From assembly GCA_013388895.1 (NCBI GenBank), contig JACAEK010000037.1, forward strand, positions 1-42,681: DNA of 42,681 nt. The letters are read 5' to 3'. The position numbers and the translations under genes were made by a program. Origin of the DNA: Candidatus Bathyarchaeota archaeon (GTDB lineage Archaea; Thermoproteota; Bathyarchaeia; Bathyarchaeales; Bathycorpusculaceae). This document shows positions 16,040 to 25,218 of the stretch, piece by piece (the stretch's first letter is position 1; the number at the start of each line of letters is the position of its first letter). The notes beneath the pieces were generated by a model. That model made no database searches. It was given only the letters and a program-made list of their open reading frames with translations, and was not told where the DNA came from.

Positions 16040-18829
16040 TTGAGTTTCCCACCTGAGGAGTACCGCCTTCCATTCTTCAAAGAAGCAGGCTTCGTTAGGA
16101 AGCGTTGTCCTAAATGTGGACAATATTTTTGGACGCAAAACCATAAGCAGGAAACTTGTGGGGAAGCAAGACCTGAAGGCTGTGCTCCCTACACGTTCAT
16201 CGGTAATCCGCCCACACACAAAAAGCATACGTTGCGTGAAATGCGGGAGGCTTTTTTGTCATTTTTCGAGAAACGTGGGCATATGCGCATTAAGCCTTAT
16301 CCTGTTGTGGCGCGGTGGCGAGACGACATTTACCTTACTCATGCAAGCATAATTGATTTTCAACCGTACGTGACTGAGGGAATTGCTCCGCCGCCAGCAA
16401 ACCCCCTAGTAATTGCTCAACCATGTATACGCCTCGTAGACATAGCCAACACTGGCCCAACATTCGGAAAATACTTTACACTCTTTGAGATGGGCGGGCA
16501 TCACGCCTTCAACTATCCAGACAAGGAGGTTTACTGGAAAGACCAAACCACCAGATATCATCACGAATTCGTAACGGAAGATTTAGGCGTAAAATCCGAC
16601 GAAGTAACATATAAAGAGGAAGTTTGGTCTGGTGGCGGAAATGCTGGTCCATGCGTCGAATGTATCATTCGCGGATTAGAAGTTGCCACACTCGTTTTCA
16701 TGCAGTACAAAGTTGTCAACAACGAGCTTGTCAAATTGCCCATACGAACAGTTGACACAGGCTATGGCATAGACCGATACGCATGGCTTTCTCAAGGCGC
16801 GCCCAGCGGTTTCCATGCAATCTATGGCAGTTTGCTTGACAAAATCTTCGAAATGGCTGGAATAGGCAAGATTGACAAGGATTTGCTGGTGAAAGTGGCA
16901 AAAGTTTCGGGCATAGTAAGCTTGGATAAGACAGTAAGCAGGCTGGAAGCTCGAAAGAAAATTGCAGATTTGGTCAACGTAAAAACTGATGTGCTGGACA
17001 AATTTTTGTCGCCTATCGAAAACGTTTTTGCGGTTGCTGACCACACTAAATGTTTAAGCTTTATACTTTCCGAGGGCGTTGTCCCATCCAATATTCAAGA
17101 GGGATATTTGGCTCGACTGCTTTATCGCAGAATCTACCGACTGCTAAGAATGTTGGGCATTCCAGAGAGGCTTTATGATATTGTGGATATGCAGGTAGAC
17201 TTGTGGTCAAAAGATTATCCGCATCTGAAGAAAATGCGAAACGAAATAATGGAGATGCTCAAGGTTGAAGAAGAGAAATTCCAGGAAACAATCAAAAGAG
17301 GTGAGGGACTGGTAAAACGAATCTCCAACGAGTTGAAAGTAAAGAATGTTGAGGAAATTCCGACAGAAATTGTTTCTGAACTTTACGACTCTCATGGACT
17401 TCCGCCCGAAATAGTTGAAGAATTTGCAGAAAAAGAAAGTTTGAAAGTGGATGTTCCTGAAAACTTTTATGCTTTAATTGCTCAGAGGCACATGCAAGCC
17501 GCCAAACCAGTGGAAGAGGAAGTTAAGCCTGAGGAATGGTTGAATTCGGCTGTTTCAGATCTTCCAGCGACAGTTTTGCTATACTACAAGGACCAGTATG
17601 TGAAGGAGTTTGAAGCCAAAGTTCAAAAAGTAATAGATGACGAGTACCTTGTTCTTGATCAAACATATTTCTATCCTGAAGGGGGTGGGCAACCAGCAGA
17701 CACCGGCTACTTTACCTTTAATAAGAAAAAGCTTGAGGTTGTTGACGTACGAAAAGTTGGGAGAGTTGTCGTTCACAAAATTAAAGGTTTAGCAGCGCTT
17801 AAAAAAGGCAGCACTGTTAGATGCGGGATTGATTGGGATAAGCGTTACAGTCTCATGAAGAATCATACTGTGACGCATTTGGTTAATGGTGCTGCACGGC
17901 GTGTGTTGGGCGAGCATGTTTGGCAGTTTGGCACACAAAAAGGCACGGAAAGCTCGAGGTTGGACATTTCGCATTATCGCAGACTGACGCCAGATGAAGT
18001 GCACCAAATAGAGGTTTTGGCAAATCAGGCAATTCTGCAGAACATGCAAGTTGAGACTGCGTGGATGCCGCGAAGTGAAGCAGAAAGCCGCTACGGTTTT
18101 AGGCTTTATCAGGGCGGAGCTGTTCCAGGCAAAGAGATTCGTGTGGTGAAAACAGGCGACTGGGACGTTGAAGCATGTGCTGGTACTCACTTGAAAAGCA
18201 CGGGCGAAATTGGTTTTATCAAGATAATTCATTCTGAGAAGGTTCAAGACGGTGTGGAAAGGCTCGTCTATTCAGTTGGGATTCCAGCTTTGAAGGCTGT
18301 GCAAGAAAGAGAGCAGTTGCTCTGGAAAGTTTCAGAAATTTTGAACGCTCCATTGGATAAGCTGGATAAAACAGCTGAGAAACTTGTTAAAGAATTGAAG
18401 GAAGCAAATGCTGAGAAAAGAAAGCTTGTTAAAGAATTGGCAACGCGGGAAGGTGCGGGTTTAGGAGCAAAGGCGTTTGAGGCTGTGGAAGAGATAAATG
18501 GAATTAAGCTTTTGAAACGTGATTTTCGGGAGGAAATCGACGTGAACCGCATGGTGCAAACAGCCAACGAGATTATCAAAAGAGATGAAGCAACTGTTGC
18601 AATATTCTATGGAACGGATGGAAACAACGCAAGAATAATGGTTATGGCAGGAAAAACAGCCACAGAAAAAGGCGTAAACGCAGGCGACATCGTCAGCGAA
18701 GCCTCAGCAATCATAGGTGGCGGAGGAGGCGGAAAACCCAACTTTGCACAAGGCGGCGGAACAAAAGTCAAAAAATTGTCAGAAGCAGTCAAAAAAGCCG
18801 AAGAAATATTAAGGAAACAATTGCGTTAG
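16040..18829 (+). CDS. alaS: Alanyl-tRNA synthetase, archaeal type
   Basis: The 929-residue class II synthetase charges tRNA-Ala. The archaeal N-terminal zinc-binding extension is visible (CPKCGQYF with the TCGE segment, residues 22-45). The catalytic core follows, then the editing domain with NHTVTHLVNG (HxxxH, near residue 608) and CAGTH (CxxxH, near 713), which bind the zinc needed to clear mischarged Ser and Gly. A C-terminal coiled coil and a Gly-rich DHHA1-like tail (IIGGGGGGKPNFAQGGG) end the protein. The start is TTG 16040, with TGGAG upstream. The stop overlaps the convergent GIY-YIG gene by 4 nt. Length is normal. Confidence 0.96.
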   Translation: MSFPPEEYRLPFFKEAGFVRKRCPKCGQYFWTQNHKQETCGEARPEGCAPYTFIGNPPTHKKHTLREMREAFLSFFEKRGHMRIKPYPVVARWRDDIYLTHASIIDFQPYVTEGIAPPPANPLVIAQPCIRLVDIANTGPTFGKYFTLFEMGGHHAFNYPDKEVYWKDQTTRYHHEFVTEDLGVKSDEVTYKEEVWSGGGNAGPCVECIIRGLEVATLVFMQYKVVNNELVKLPIRTVDTGYGIDRYAWLSQGAPSGFHAIYGSLLDKIFEMAGIGKIDKDLLVKVAKVSGIVSLDKTVSRLEARKKIADLVNVKTDVLDKFLSPIENVFAVADHTKCLSFILSEGVVPSNIQEGYLARLLYRRIYRLLRMLGIPERLYDIVDMQVDLWSKDYPHLKKMRNEIMEMLKVEEEKFQETIKRGEGLVKRISNELKVKNVEEIPTEIVSELYDSHGLPPEIVEEFAEKESLKVDVPENFYALIAQRHMQAAKPVEEEVKPEEWLNSAVSDLPATVLLYYKDQYVKEFEAKVQKVIDDEYLVLDQTYFYPEGGGQPADTGYFTFNKKKLEVVDVRKVGRVVVHKIKGLAALKKGSTVRCGIDWDKRYSLMKNHTVTHLVNGAARRVLGEHVWQFGTQKGTESSRLDISHYRRLTPDEVHQIEVLANQAILQNMQVETAWMPRSEAESRYGFRLYQGGAVPGKEIRVVKTGDWDVEACAGTHLKSTGEIGFIKIIHSEKVQDGVERLVYSVGIPALKAVQEREQLLWKVSEILNAPLDKLDKTAEKLVKELKEANAEKRKLVKELATREGAGLGAKAFEAVEEINGIKLLKRDFREEIDVNRMVQTANEIIKRDEATVAIFYGTDGNNARIMVMAGKTATEKGVNAGDIVSEASAIIGGGGGGKPNFAQGGGTKVKKLSEAVKKAEEILRKQLR

Positions 18830-19080
18830 CATCCTGTCTTTGCAAGTGCGCGTTTCTGATTGTGATTCAGCTTTTTGATGCGTTTTTCTCTTTTCATAGC
18901 TTCTGCCCTTGAACCAAATTCTTCGACGTAAACGATTTTTTGTGGTTTGTGCATTCGTGTGTATCGGGCGGCTTTTCCTTTCATGTGCAACTGCATTCTG
19001 GAATCCAAATTTTTGGTGTAGCCTGTGTAGAAGTTGTTGTCTTGGCATAGAATCATGTAAACATAGTAAGGCATCTGCAA
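18826..19080 (-). CDS. GIY-YIG nuclease-domain protein (UPF0213-like)
   Basis: The 84-residue protein is one GIY-YIG domain: YYVYMILCQDNNFYTGYTKNL holds the two strand motifs, and KAARYTRMHKP and EEFGSRAEAMKREKRIKKL follow with the conserved Arg and Glu. These small stand-alone domains (UPF0213/YhbQ type) are presumed DNA endonucleases. Both TTG 19080 (with GGAG 6 nt upstream) and ATG 19074 are possible starts; I favour TTG for the spacing. It is convergent with alaS, and the stop codons overlap. Confidence 0.85.
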   Translation of the reverse strand: MQMPYYVYMILCQDNNFYTGYTKNLDSRMQLHMKGKAARYTRMHKPQKIVYVEEFGSRAEAMKREKRIKKLNHNQKRALAKTGC

Positions 19081-19176
19081 TCAGTACTCCGCAATGGCAT
19101 TTGTTTATAGTAGATTAGCGAATAAAAATTTATAAGAATAAAGAGTTGATAAGCAGATAAAATCTGGTGATTAGCC

Positions 19177-19368
19177 ATGGTTAAGCTTAACAAGGTTGAT
19201 GAACTTGTTGTTTCCACATTGAAGAATACGGATAAAGGGTTGACGCTTGTGGAAATTTCTGAAAAAGTTGGCGAGTCTGAAAAGAAGGTTTTCAAGTCTC
19301 TGCGAAAATTGTTCGAGAATGAAATGGTTATATGCCAAAATCGCCAATACAAGTTAGCAAAATCATGA
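19177..19368 (+). CDS. Small winged-helix DNA-binding protein
   Basis: The 63-residue protein folds as a minimal winged helix: LTLVEISEKVGESEKKVFKSLRKLFENEMV gives helix 2, recognition helix 3 and the start of the wing, and ICQNRQYKLAK is the wing strand. It probably binds DNA as a dimer and acts as a local transcription factor. GGTGAT lies about 6 nt before the ATG. It is convergent with the alkyltransferase-like gene, only 8 nt apart. The target is unknown. Confidence 0.75.
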   Translation: MVKLNKVDELVVSTLKNTDKGLTLVEISEKVGESEKKVFKSLRKLFENEMVICQNRQYKLAKS

Positions 19369-19376
19369 GAATGAGG

Positions 19377-19850
19377 TTAAATTGTGGCAAGCACTCTTTC
19401 GTATTCCATGACAACGTATTTTTTGCCTTTCTGAACCACTTTGTGACCTTCTTTCTCTAGAAGCTTCTTTTGTGCTTCAGCGCCGCCTGGGTATTTCTCG
19501 TTTATCTCTCCGCCCGTCTTCAATGTTCGCCAATAAGGCGTAATGTTCTTCTCGCCTTTTTGTCTCTGTTCTTCAGCTGCGTTAGCTGCAACCCAAGCAA
19601 AAATGCCCGTTGTCATAGGACAGCCAATCGTTGCTTGATGCTTCTTGGCAAGAGCAGCGCGAATATCGTTAATGGTTACAAGTTTTCCTTCTGGCGCCTT
19701 TCGCATGATTTCGTCAACTTCTATGGGCGCTGGAATCACAACTGTGCCTGTGCCCCATCTTTTACTCATATTGTCAGTAATCTCTTCCACTTTTGGCAAA
19801 CCTTTGTTATCCATCAGTTTTTCAGCCCAACTCTTCTTCTGTTTTGTCAT
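19377..19850 (-). CDS. Alkyltransferase-like DNA-binding protein (MGMT fold, no active-site Cys)
   Basis: The 157-residue protein carries the DNA-binding part of the MGMT/ATL fold. The stretch corresponding to the suicide-cysteine motif PCHRV reads P105-Y-W-R-T, so the alkyl-accepting Cys is Tyr. A Cys lies elsewhere, in IGCPMTT (residue 77). The downstream GGEINEKYPGGAEAQKKLLEKEGH matches the family's C-terminal helix. It probably binds alkylated or otherwise damaged guanine and flags it for repair, as ATL proteins do, rather than repairing it directly. An N-terminal extension of about 35 residues precedes the fold. GAGGG supports the ATG start. The next upstream gene on this strand ends 24 nt away. 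Confidence 0.7.
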   Translation of the reverse strand: MTKQKKSWAEKLMDNKGLPKVEEITDNMSKRWGTGTVVIPAPIEVDEIMRKAPEGKLVTINDIRAALAKKHQATIGCPMTTGIFAWVAANAAEEQRQKGEKNITPYWRTLKTGGEINEKYPGGAEAQKKLLEKEGHKVVQKGKKYVVMEYERVLATI

Positions 19851-19874
19851 AAATTTCCCTCAAGATTAGTTGAT

Positions 19875-20723
19875 TTATACTAGCTGCGACAGTATGCTGG
19901 ATATTCCGCTCGCTGCCAGTACAAGAAGCTCAAAAGTTCTGTAGGCTTCAGTCATGTTTTTGGCACTGTATTCAACTTTAAGCCCGCTAACTCTTTTTGC
20001 TGTGGGCAACATTTCTGCCACATCGGCAAAATGACTTACAAGAAACGTTACGCCCATTTTCACGGGTTTTTGAACCGTGAGAGTCTTAGCCTTTTTCCGC
20101 TTAAACGCATTTACAGCGTTGTTGACACTTTTTCGCAATTCTTTCTCGATGCTTTTCATGCTTTGGCTTTTAGCGGAAACTCTGCTCAGAGAATGTTTCA
20201 GTGCTACAGTCTGCGCCCATGGAGCATATTTCTTCACGTCATCTTTCAGAAGTTGAGCTTCTCCTGCGACGAGTATTATTGGAACGTTGTATTCGCCTGC
20301 AGCATAGGCGTTCAGCAAAAACTCGCTGACTTCTACGCCGTTTACTTCGAGTTTGTTGATGGAACCACCGCTGTAAGTGTGGTCAAACGAGGATTTTGCC
20401 GTACCGAACTTTGCATGATAACCAAGAAACAGAGCAGCTTCACAGTCTTCTATGCCTGCTATCATGCTTAACGGTCTAGGAAAGCCTCTGACGATTTCGA
20501 CGTATTCTGGCAATTCGTCAACGAGGAGGTTAACCATTGTTCCGTGGCTATCAGCAATAACCACGCCTTCGAAACCGTTTTTGTGCAGCTCTTCCGCTAC
20601 AATTAACGAGACTTTTGTAGCTGTTTTCCTCGCCTCTTCATACAAGGTTCCCTTGATGCCTAAGTGCCCAGGTATGACAATGTAAGGCATACCTTCCATA
20701 TCAACAGAGATGAACGCTTTCAT
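19875..20723 (-). CDS. M55-family D-aminopeptidase (DppA-like)
   Basis: The 282-residue protein matches zinc peptidase family M55. The metal and active-site segments are SVDMEGM at the N-terminus, IADSHGTM near 58-65, and LGYHAKFG followed by FDHTYSGG near 100-117. DppA-type enzymes cleave D-Ala-containing peptides and form decameric rings. GGTG upstream of ATG 20723 supports the start. Length is normal. The physiological substrate in an archaeon is unclear; peptide recycling is likely. It may be cotranscribed with the alkyltransferase-like gene. Confidence 0.9.
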   Translation of the reverse strand: MKAFISVDMEGMPYIVIPGHLGIKGTLYEEARKTATKVSLIVAEELHKNGFEGVVIADSHGTMVNLLVDELPEYVEIVRGFPRPLSMIAGIEDCEAALFLGYHAKFGTAKSSFDHTYSGGSINKLEVNGVEVSEFLLNAYAAGEYNVPIILVAGEAQLLKDDVKKYAPWAQTVALKHSLSRVSAKSQSMKSIEKELRKSVNNAVNAFKRKKAKTLTVQKPVKMGVTFLVSHFADVAEMLPTAKRVSGLKVEYSAKNMTEAYRTFELLVLAASGISSILSQLV

Positions 20724-20921
20724 TGAAACACCAAACCAAAAAGGATTCTGAGCAGAACAGATTAAAACATTTCGATGACCAAAAACCCAATCTATATATT
20801 CCGAAGTTTATTCGGAAAATCTTGTTTAACGGAACTTGATTTAGGCTTCTTTTGATGGAGTTTTGGAAGAGAAATTTAACCAATTGATTAACAAGCCTGT
20901 AATGAATAATAGAATCAAGCT

Positions 20922-21372
20922 TTACTGATGTTGAGCTTTTTTCTTCAACTCGTTATAGAGATAATCAAACGAGTCCACTTCGAGTCCTCGCTCTTTCTTG
21001 ATTTTTTTGTTTATAGGCTTTAATTTTTACCATGCAATTATTGCAATACCTCCTGTCAAGTCATCAATAAGATCGATAGTTACGAGTTTTCTTCGCAAAA
21101 GCATGCCCAGTCCTCCCAGAACCGTATATATCTGGCTTATGTCTATAAAACTGCCATATTTTTCCTTGTAATCGCTGAGGTTCTCAATTTCTCTATCTCT
21201 GACTTTCTCATGCTTCCAAAAAATCTCTGCTGCTGGCAAATGAATACAGTCTGACAGTAAGATCTGTTTGTCTAACTTTCATTTGGTGACGTATCGAAAA
21301 ACTGTAGTGTATGACCCCAGCAACAACGCTCGCCGCCGCAATGGTTACAGAAATACTTTGCATATCAACCAT
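20922..21372 (-). pseudogene. Decayed DUF4760-like membrane-anchored protein (frameshift plus stop)
   Basis: Read from ATG 21372 (GGTG 8 nt upstream), the frame starts MVDMQSISVTIAAASVVAGV, an N-terminal membrane helix followed by IRHQMKVRQTDLTVRLYS. It hits TGA at about 21218-21216. The continuation is in another frame: EKVRDREIENLSDYKEKYG, then LGGLGMLLRRKLVTIDLIDDLTGG. A TAA at 21029-21027 follows Trp, after which the same frame continues KLKPINKKIKKERGLEVDSF and DYLYNELKKK to TAA at 20922. Together the parts rebuild one protein of about 150 residues like an archaeal membrane-anchored family I recall as DUF4760-like (name uncertain). Two lesions, one frameshift and one nonsense, mark it as a pseudogene. 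Confidence 0.75.
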
Positions 21373-21658
21373 TCTTAACACCTATCAATTGCCAAACAAT
21401 GTAGTCTGTTTCGGTTTAACTATAACTTTTTCGCAATCATCGGATTCGCATAACGTGAAATTCGCTCCGCCATACTAGAAGACTAACCCTATGTCAACTC
21501 CAATCTCTGACGCATAGCTCATGCTGAAGTTCAATCTATTTATAAGGGGTAGGCTGTCGCAGAGCAGAAGTGCAGTAAAGGTTTAATGCAAGTCTGCGTA
21601 TATGTATCAGCGGTGCCAAAAATGAGGGACCGCGTTCTCATTCCCTAAGAACAAAACC

Positions 21659-21666
21659 TTTAATAT
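21659..21666 (+). promoter_or_regulatory. TATA-like box for leuS, suggesting a leaderless mRNA
   Basis: TTTAATAT preceded by the purine-rich AAAACC lies about 29 bp before the leuS ATG, and no ribosome binding site precedes that ATG. Transcription would then start within a few bases of the start codon. The rest of 21373-21658 holds no gene I can support, only a second TATA-like TTTATAAGG near 21539 and a small AATGAG/CTCATT hairpin at 21621-21642. Confidence 0.45.
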
Positions 21667-21691
21667 CCCTAAAACCAATTCAGAACCTTTT

Positions 21692-24616
21692 ATGGAATTT
21701 TTGAAAAAAATCGAAGAAAAATGGCAAAAACGCTGGGAAGACGCAAAAATCTTCGAAGCAAACCCAGACCCGAAAAAACCTAAATATTTTGTAACAGTGG
21801 CTTATCCTTACCCCAATTCTCCACAGCACATTGGACACGCAAGAACCTATAGTCTGGCTGATGTGCACGCACGTTATATGCGAATGCGCGGCTACAACGT
21901 GCTTTTCCCAATGGCTTTCCATTACACTGGCACGCCAGTCTTAGCCATGTCTAAACGTCTCGCAGATAAAGACAAAGATTTAATTGACGACTTCATTAAC
22001 GTCTACAAAATCCCCAAAGAAAGACTAAACGAATTCACAGATCCGCTTGCCATGGCTAAGTATTTTCACCAGGAAATCAAAGGCGGTATGAAAGAGATTG
22101 GCTATTCCATCGATTGGCGACGCGAATTCACAACAATAGATCCACAATACAACCGCTTCATAGAATGGCAATTCCAAAAACTCTACAAAGCAGGATACAT
22201 AACACGTGGAAGCCATCCAGTAGGCTGGTGTCCTAAAGATGGAAACCCAGTAGGGCAACATGACACTGCGGGTGATGTGGAACCAGAAATAGGCGAGTTT
22301 ACATTGATAAAATTCAGACACAACGGTTACATCTTTCCGGCGGCGACTCTGCGCCCCGAAACAGTCTTTGGTGTGACAAATATATGGCTAAACCCAGAAG
22401 CCAAATATGCAAAAGCAACAGTGAATGGTGAAGCATGGATAATTAGTCAAGAAAGCGTAGAGAAACTAAAACATCTAACCCGAAAGGTCACGGTTCTGGA
22501 AGTTTTTGAAGGAAAAACTTTCATTGGAAAATACGCTGAAAATCCAGCGACAATGGCAAAAATCCTAATTCTGCCAGCAGACTTCGTCGACACAAAAAAC
22601 GCAACAGGTGTCGTGATGTCCGTTCCAGGGCATGCGCCATACGACTATGTTGCCCTAGAAATTGTCAAAAAAGACGCCTCGCTACTGAAAGAATATGGAT
22701 TGTCTTCTGAAGCTGTAAACTCTATCAACGCATTATCCGTCATTGAGGTTGCTGGATATTCAGCAGTTCCAGCAGGCGACGTAGTGAAAAAGATGAACAT
22801 CAAAGACCAGTCAGATTCCAAGCTTGAAGACGCAACAAAAGAAGTTTATAGACATGAATTTCACAATGGCAAAATGCGACAGAACGCTGGCAAATATTTT
22901 GGGCTTTCAGTGGCTGAAGCGAAAGACAAGGTCAAGCAAGACTTAATCAGCGAAGGTAAAGCCACAACAATGTACGAACTGCTCAACAGACCAGTCAGAT
23001 GTCGCTGCGGAACAGAATGCATTGTGAAAATATTTCAAGACCAATGGTTCATTGACTACGGAAATCCAGCGTGGAAAGCGTTGGCTCACAAAAACTTGGA
23101 AAAAATGGAGATAATTCCAGAAGAAATGCGCACAGAATACAACAACATAATTGATTGGCTGCATGAAAAAGCATGTGCACGCAAATCTGGCATGGGCACG
23201 CGACTTCCTTGGGACAAAGACTGGATTATCGAATCGCTGTCTGACTCAACAATTTACATGGCGTACTACACAATAGCCAAACACATCAAAGAACACAAAA
23301 TTCCGCCCGAACAGCTAACAGACGAAACGCTTGACTACGTATTCCTTGGAATTGGAAGCTCTGAAGAAATTGCAGAAAAAACCGGTTTAGATGCAGAAAC
23401 CCTAGAAAAGATGCGAGGCGAATTTCTGCATTTTTATCCATTGGACAGTCGCCACTCTGCACACGAGCTGATTCCTAACCATCTGACATTTATGATATTC
23501 AACCACACTGCCATATTCCCAGAAAGTCTGTGGCCACGTCAAATCGCGACCAACGGTCACGTCTTAATGGAAGGTGCAAAGATGAGCAAATCTTTTGGAA
23601 ACATCATTCCATTGCGAGAGGGCCTGGCAAAATACGGCGCGGACCCAGTAAGGCTGAGTGTTTTGGCAACGGCTGAACTGTTGCAAGATGCGGATTTCAG
23701 TCCTTCAGTAGCAAAATCTATGCGTGACAGAGTGGAACGCCTTTACAAGTTTGCTATGGAAATTTTGAAAATGCGTTATCCAGAAAAGGTGTCTGAAAAA
23801 TCTATGACAGCAATAGACAGGTGGATGCTTAGTCGACTGCAAGAGCACATAAGAAACGCAACTCGGTCTATGGATAGGTTGGCTGTGCGAAAGGCTATAC
23901 ACACCGTTCTGTACGAGTTAGAACAAGATTTTCAATGGTACCAGAAACGAATTGCAAACCAGAAAGCCAACGCAGCTAAAGAAGGCATTACAGCATACGT
24001 GTTCAACCAAATATTAGATGTTCAGTTGCGCATGTTGGCTCCATTTACTCCACATATCTGCGAAGAAATATGGACGCTAATAGGCAGAGAAGGCTTCATT
24101 TCCCTAAACGCTTGGCCCACACATGACGAATCAAAAACGGACATTGAAGCTGAAGAAAGCGAATCCTTGATTATGGACATGGTGGAAGATACACAAAACA
24201 TTATTAGGGCAACAAGCATCGCTCCGAGAAAGATATGTTACTATGTGGCTGCATCTTGGAAAACAAAAGCTTACCTAAAAATTCTGGAGAAGGCGAAAAG
24301 CGGAGAAGTGAAACTGAACGAAATCATGAAGGAATTTGCGGCTGAAGGGGATTTAAAGAAGAGAATGAAGGAAGTTGCCACTTTCGCTTCGAAAATGGTG
24401 AAAGATGTCAGCAAGATGCCGGAAAAACGTAGGGAAAACATGTTGATGATAAAAGCGTTAGATGAAAAAGAAGTGGTCGAAGATGCAAAGAGCTTTTTGA
24501 TGCAGAGATTCAACGCTCAGATAACAGTGTACAATGAAGAGGATGAGGAGCGTTATGATCCGAAAAATAAGGCTGCGGTGTCTGTGCCTTATCGTCCAGC
24601 AATCTACATTGAATAG
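21692..24616 (+). CDS. leuS: Leucyl-tRNA synthetase, archaeal type
   Basis: The 974-residue class I synthetase charges tRNA-Leu. The HIGH motif is at residues 46-49 (PQHIGHARTY), and KMSKS is intact near residue 630 (EGAKMSKSFGN). Between them lies the CP1 editing domain, with TLRPETVFGVTN near residues 220-232. A C-terminal anticodon-binding domain and the archaeal/eukaryotic tail follow. Length and layout are typical of the archaeal form. The ATG at 21692 has no ribosome binding site and probably begins a leaderless transcript. The gene is isolated, with a pseudogene upstream and a convergent unknown gene downstream. Confidence 0.97.
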   Translation: MEFLKKIEEKWQKRWEDAKIFEANPDPKKPKYFVTVAYPYPNSPQHIGHARTYSLADVHARYMRMRGYNVLFPMAFHYTGTPVLAMSKRLADKDKDLIDDFINVYKIPKERLNEFTDPLAMAKYFHQEIKGGMKEIGYSIDWRREFTTIDPQYNRFIEWQFQKLYKAGYITRGSHPVGWCPKDGNPVGQHDTAGDVEPEIGEFTLIKFRHNGYIFPAATLRPETVFGVTNIWLNPEAKYAKATVNGEAWIISQESVEKLKHLTRKVTVLEVFEGKTFIGKYAENPATMAKILILPADFVDTKNATGVVMSVPGHAPYDYVALEIVKKDASLLKEYGLSSEAVNSINALSVIEVAGYSAVPAGDVVKKMNIKDQSDSKLEDATKEVYRHEFHNGKMRQNAGKYFGLSVAEAKDKVKQDLISEGKATTMYELLNRPVRCRCGTECIVKIFQDQWFIDYGNPAWKALAHKNLEKMEIIPEEMRTEYNNIIDWLHEKACARKSGMGTRLPWDKDWIIESLSDSTIYMAYYTIAKHIKEHKIPPEQLTDETLDYVFLGIGSSEEIAEKTGLDAETLEKMRGEFLHFYPLDSRHSAHELIPNHLTFMIFNHTAIFPESLWPRQIATNGHVLMEGAKMSKSFGNIIPLREGLAKYGADPVRLSVLATAELLQDADFSPSVAKSMRDRVERLYKFAMEILKMRYPEKVSEKSMTAIDRWMLSRLQEHIRNATRSMDRLAVRKAIHTVLYELEQDFQWYQKRIANQKANAAKEGITAYVFNQILDVQLRMLAPFTPHICEEIWTLIGREGFISLNAWPTHDESKTDIEAEESESLIMDMVEDTQNIIRATSIAPRKICYYVAASWKTKAYLKILEKAKSGEVKLNEIMKEFAAEGDLKKRMKEVATFASKMVKDVSKMPEKRRENMLMIKALDEKEVVEDAKSFLMQRFNAQITVYNEEDEERYDPKNKAAVSVPYRPAIYIE

Positions 24617-24632
24617 GGCTGTAAAGCGTAGG

Positions 24633-25010
24633 CTATACGAGTCTTGTCATGAGGTTTAATGTGCGGTCGTTGACTCTAATGTGGTAGTTTCTTCTTCCTC
24701 CGCTGGTCGTCGTCACATAATAGTCCTTTTCTTCAGAGAGCTTACTTGCGTGCAGTAGAGCGAGTATTGAGCGGCAGATGTTCACTGTTGTTAAGCGTTC
24801 GTCGCTGATTTTCTTTTCTATCTCTTCCTGTAGCATTCTGGGGTTTATTGTGTAAACTACTTCGGACTTTTCTCCGGTAGTTTTGTAGTGCATCTCCATG
24901 TCTTTCAAAAGGTGATAAACCACGTCGTAATAGGGTGACTTATGATTTCGAATTAACTCTACGTAGTTCACCAGAGGTATGGGTATTTCTTTCCCCTGAA
25001 CCTCGGACAT
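24633..25010 (-). CDS. Hypothetical archaeal protein, possible winged helix
   Basis: The 125-residue soluble protein is of unknown family. It has an alpha-rich centre (YYDVVYHLLKDMEMHYK, then PRMLQEEIEKKIS and VNICRSILALLHASKL) and a C-terminal beta hairpin (DYYVTTTSGGRRNYHIRV), an order consistent with a winged-helix nucleic-acid-binding domain. That fold is my guess. I chose ATG 25010 over the upstream ATG 25040 because GGGGGAG ends 3 nt before it. It is convergent with leuS and divergent from tRNA-Arg. Confidence 0.6.
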   Translation of the reverse strand: MSEVQGKEIPIPLVNYVELIRNHKSPYYDVVYHLLKDMEMHYKTTGEKSEVVYTINPRMLQEEIEKKISDERLTTVNICRSILALLHASKLSEEKDYYVTTTSGGRRNYHIRVNDRTLNLMTRLV

Positions 25011-25185
25011 GCACTCCCCCCAATAATGTATAGGATGCATGGTGTTTAAAAACTTTAAGTATCATTGTTCTACAATTTATGGATGTTATTACAAGTTTCT
25101 GAGCAAGATTGAACGTGGACAGATAAAACTATATTCACCATTTTTATATCAAATCTTAAAAAAGGGTCCGTGGCGCAGCATGGAT

Positions 25186-25201
25186 ACGCAAAAGACCATA
25201 A
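25186..25201 (+). other. D-loop intron (16 nt) of tRNA-Arg(UCU)
   Basis: ATGG just before the 5' site pairs with CCAT inside the intron as a 4-bp helix. It is followed on each strand by a 3-nt bulge (ATA and AAA). Cutting after the second base of each bulge gives exactly the intron that restores the D-arm. The outer helix has only two pairs and the inner side is an open loop, so this is a relaxed bulge-helix-bulge (BHB) site. Confidence 0.85.
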
Positions 25202-25218
25202 AGCGCGTCAGCCTTCTA

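Noticed and set aside
21621-21650. Competing hairpins AATGAG/CTCATT and AGGGA/TCCCT before leuS.
   Set aside because: They lie upstream of the likely leuS TATA box, so they are not in the mRNA, and the stems are only 5-6 bp.
25124-25150. TATA-like ACTATATTC and TTTATATC before tRNA-Arg.
   Set aside because: One is too near and the other plausible but weak; the promoter cannot be fixed from sequence, so it is not listed as a feature.
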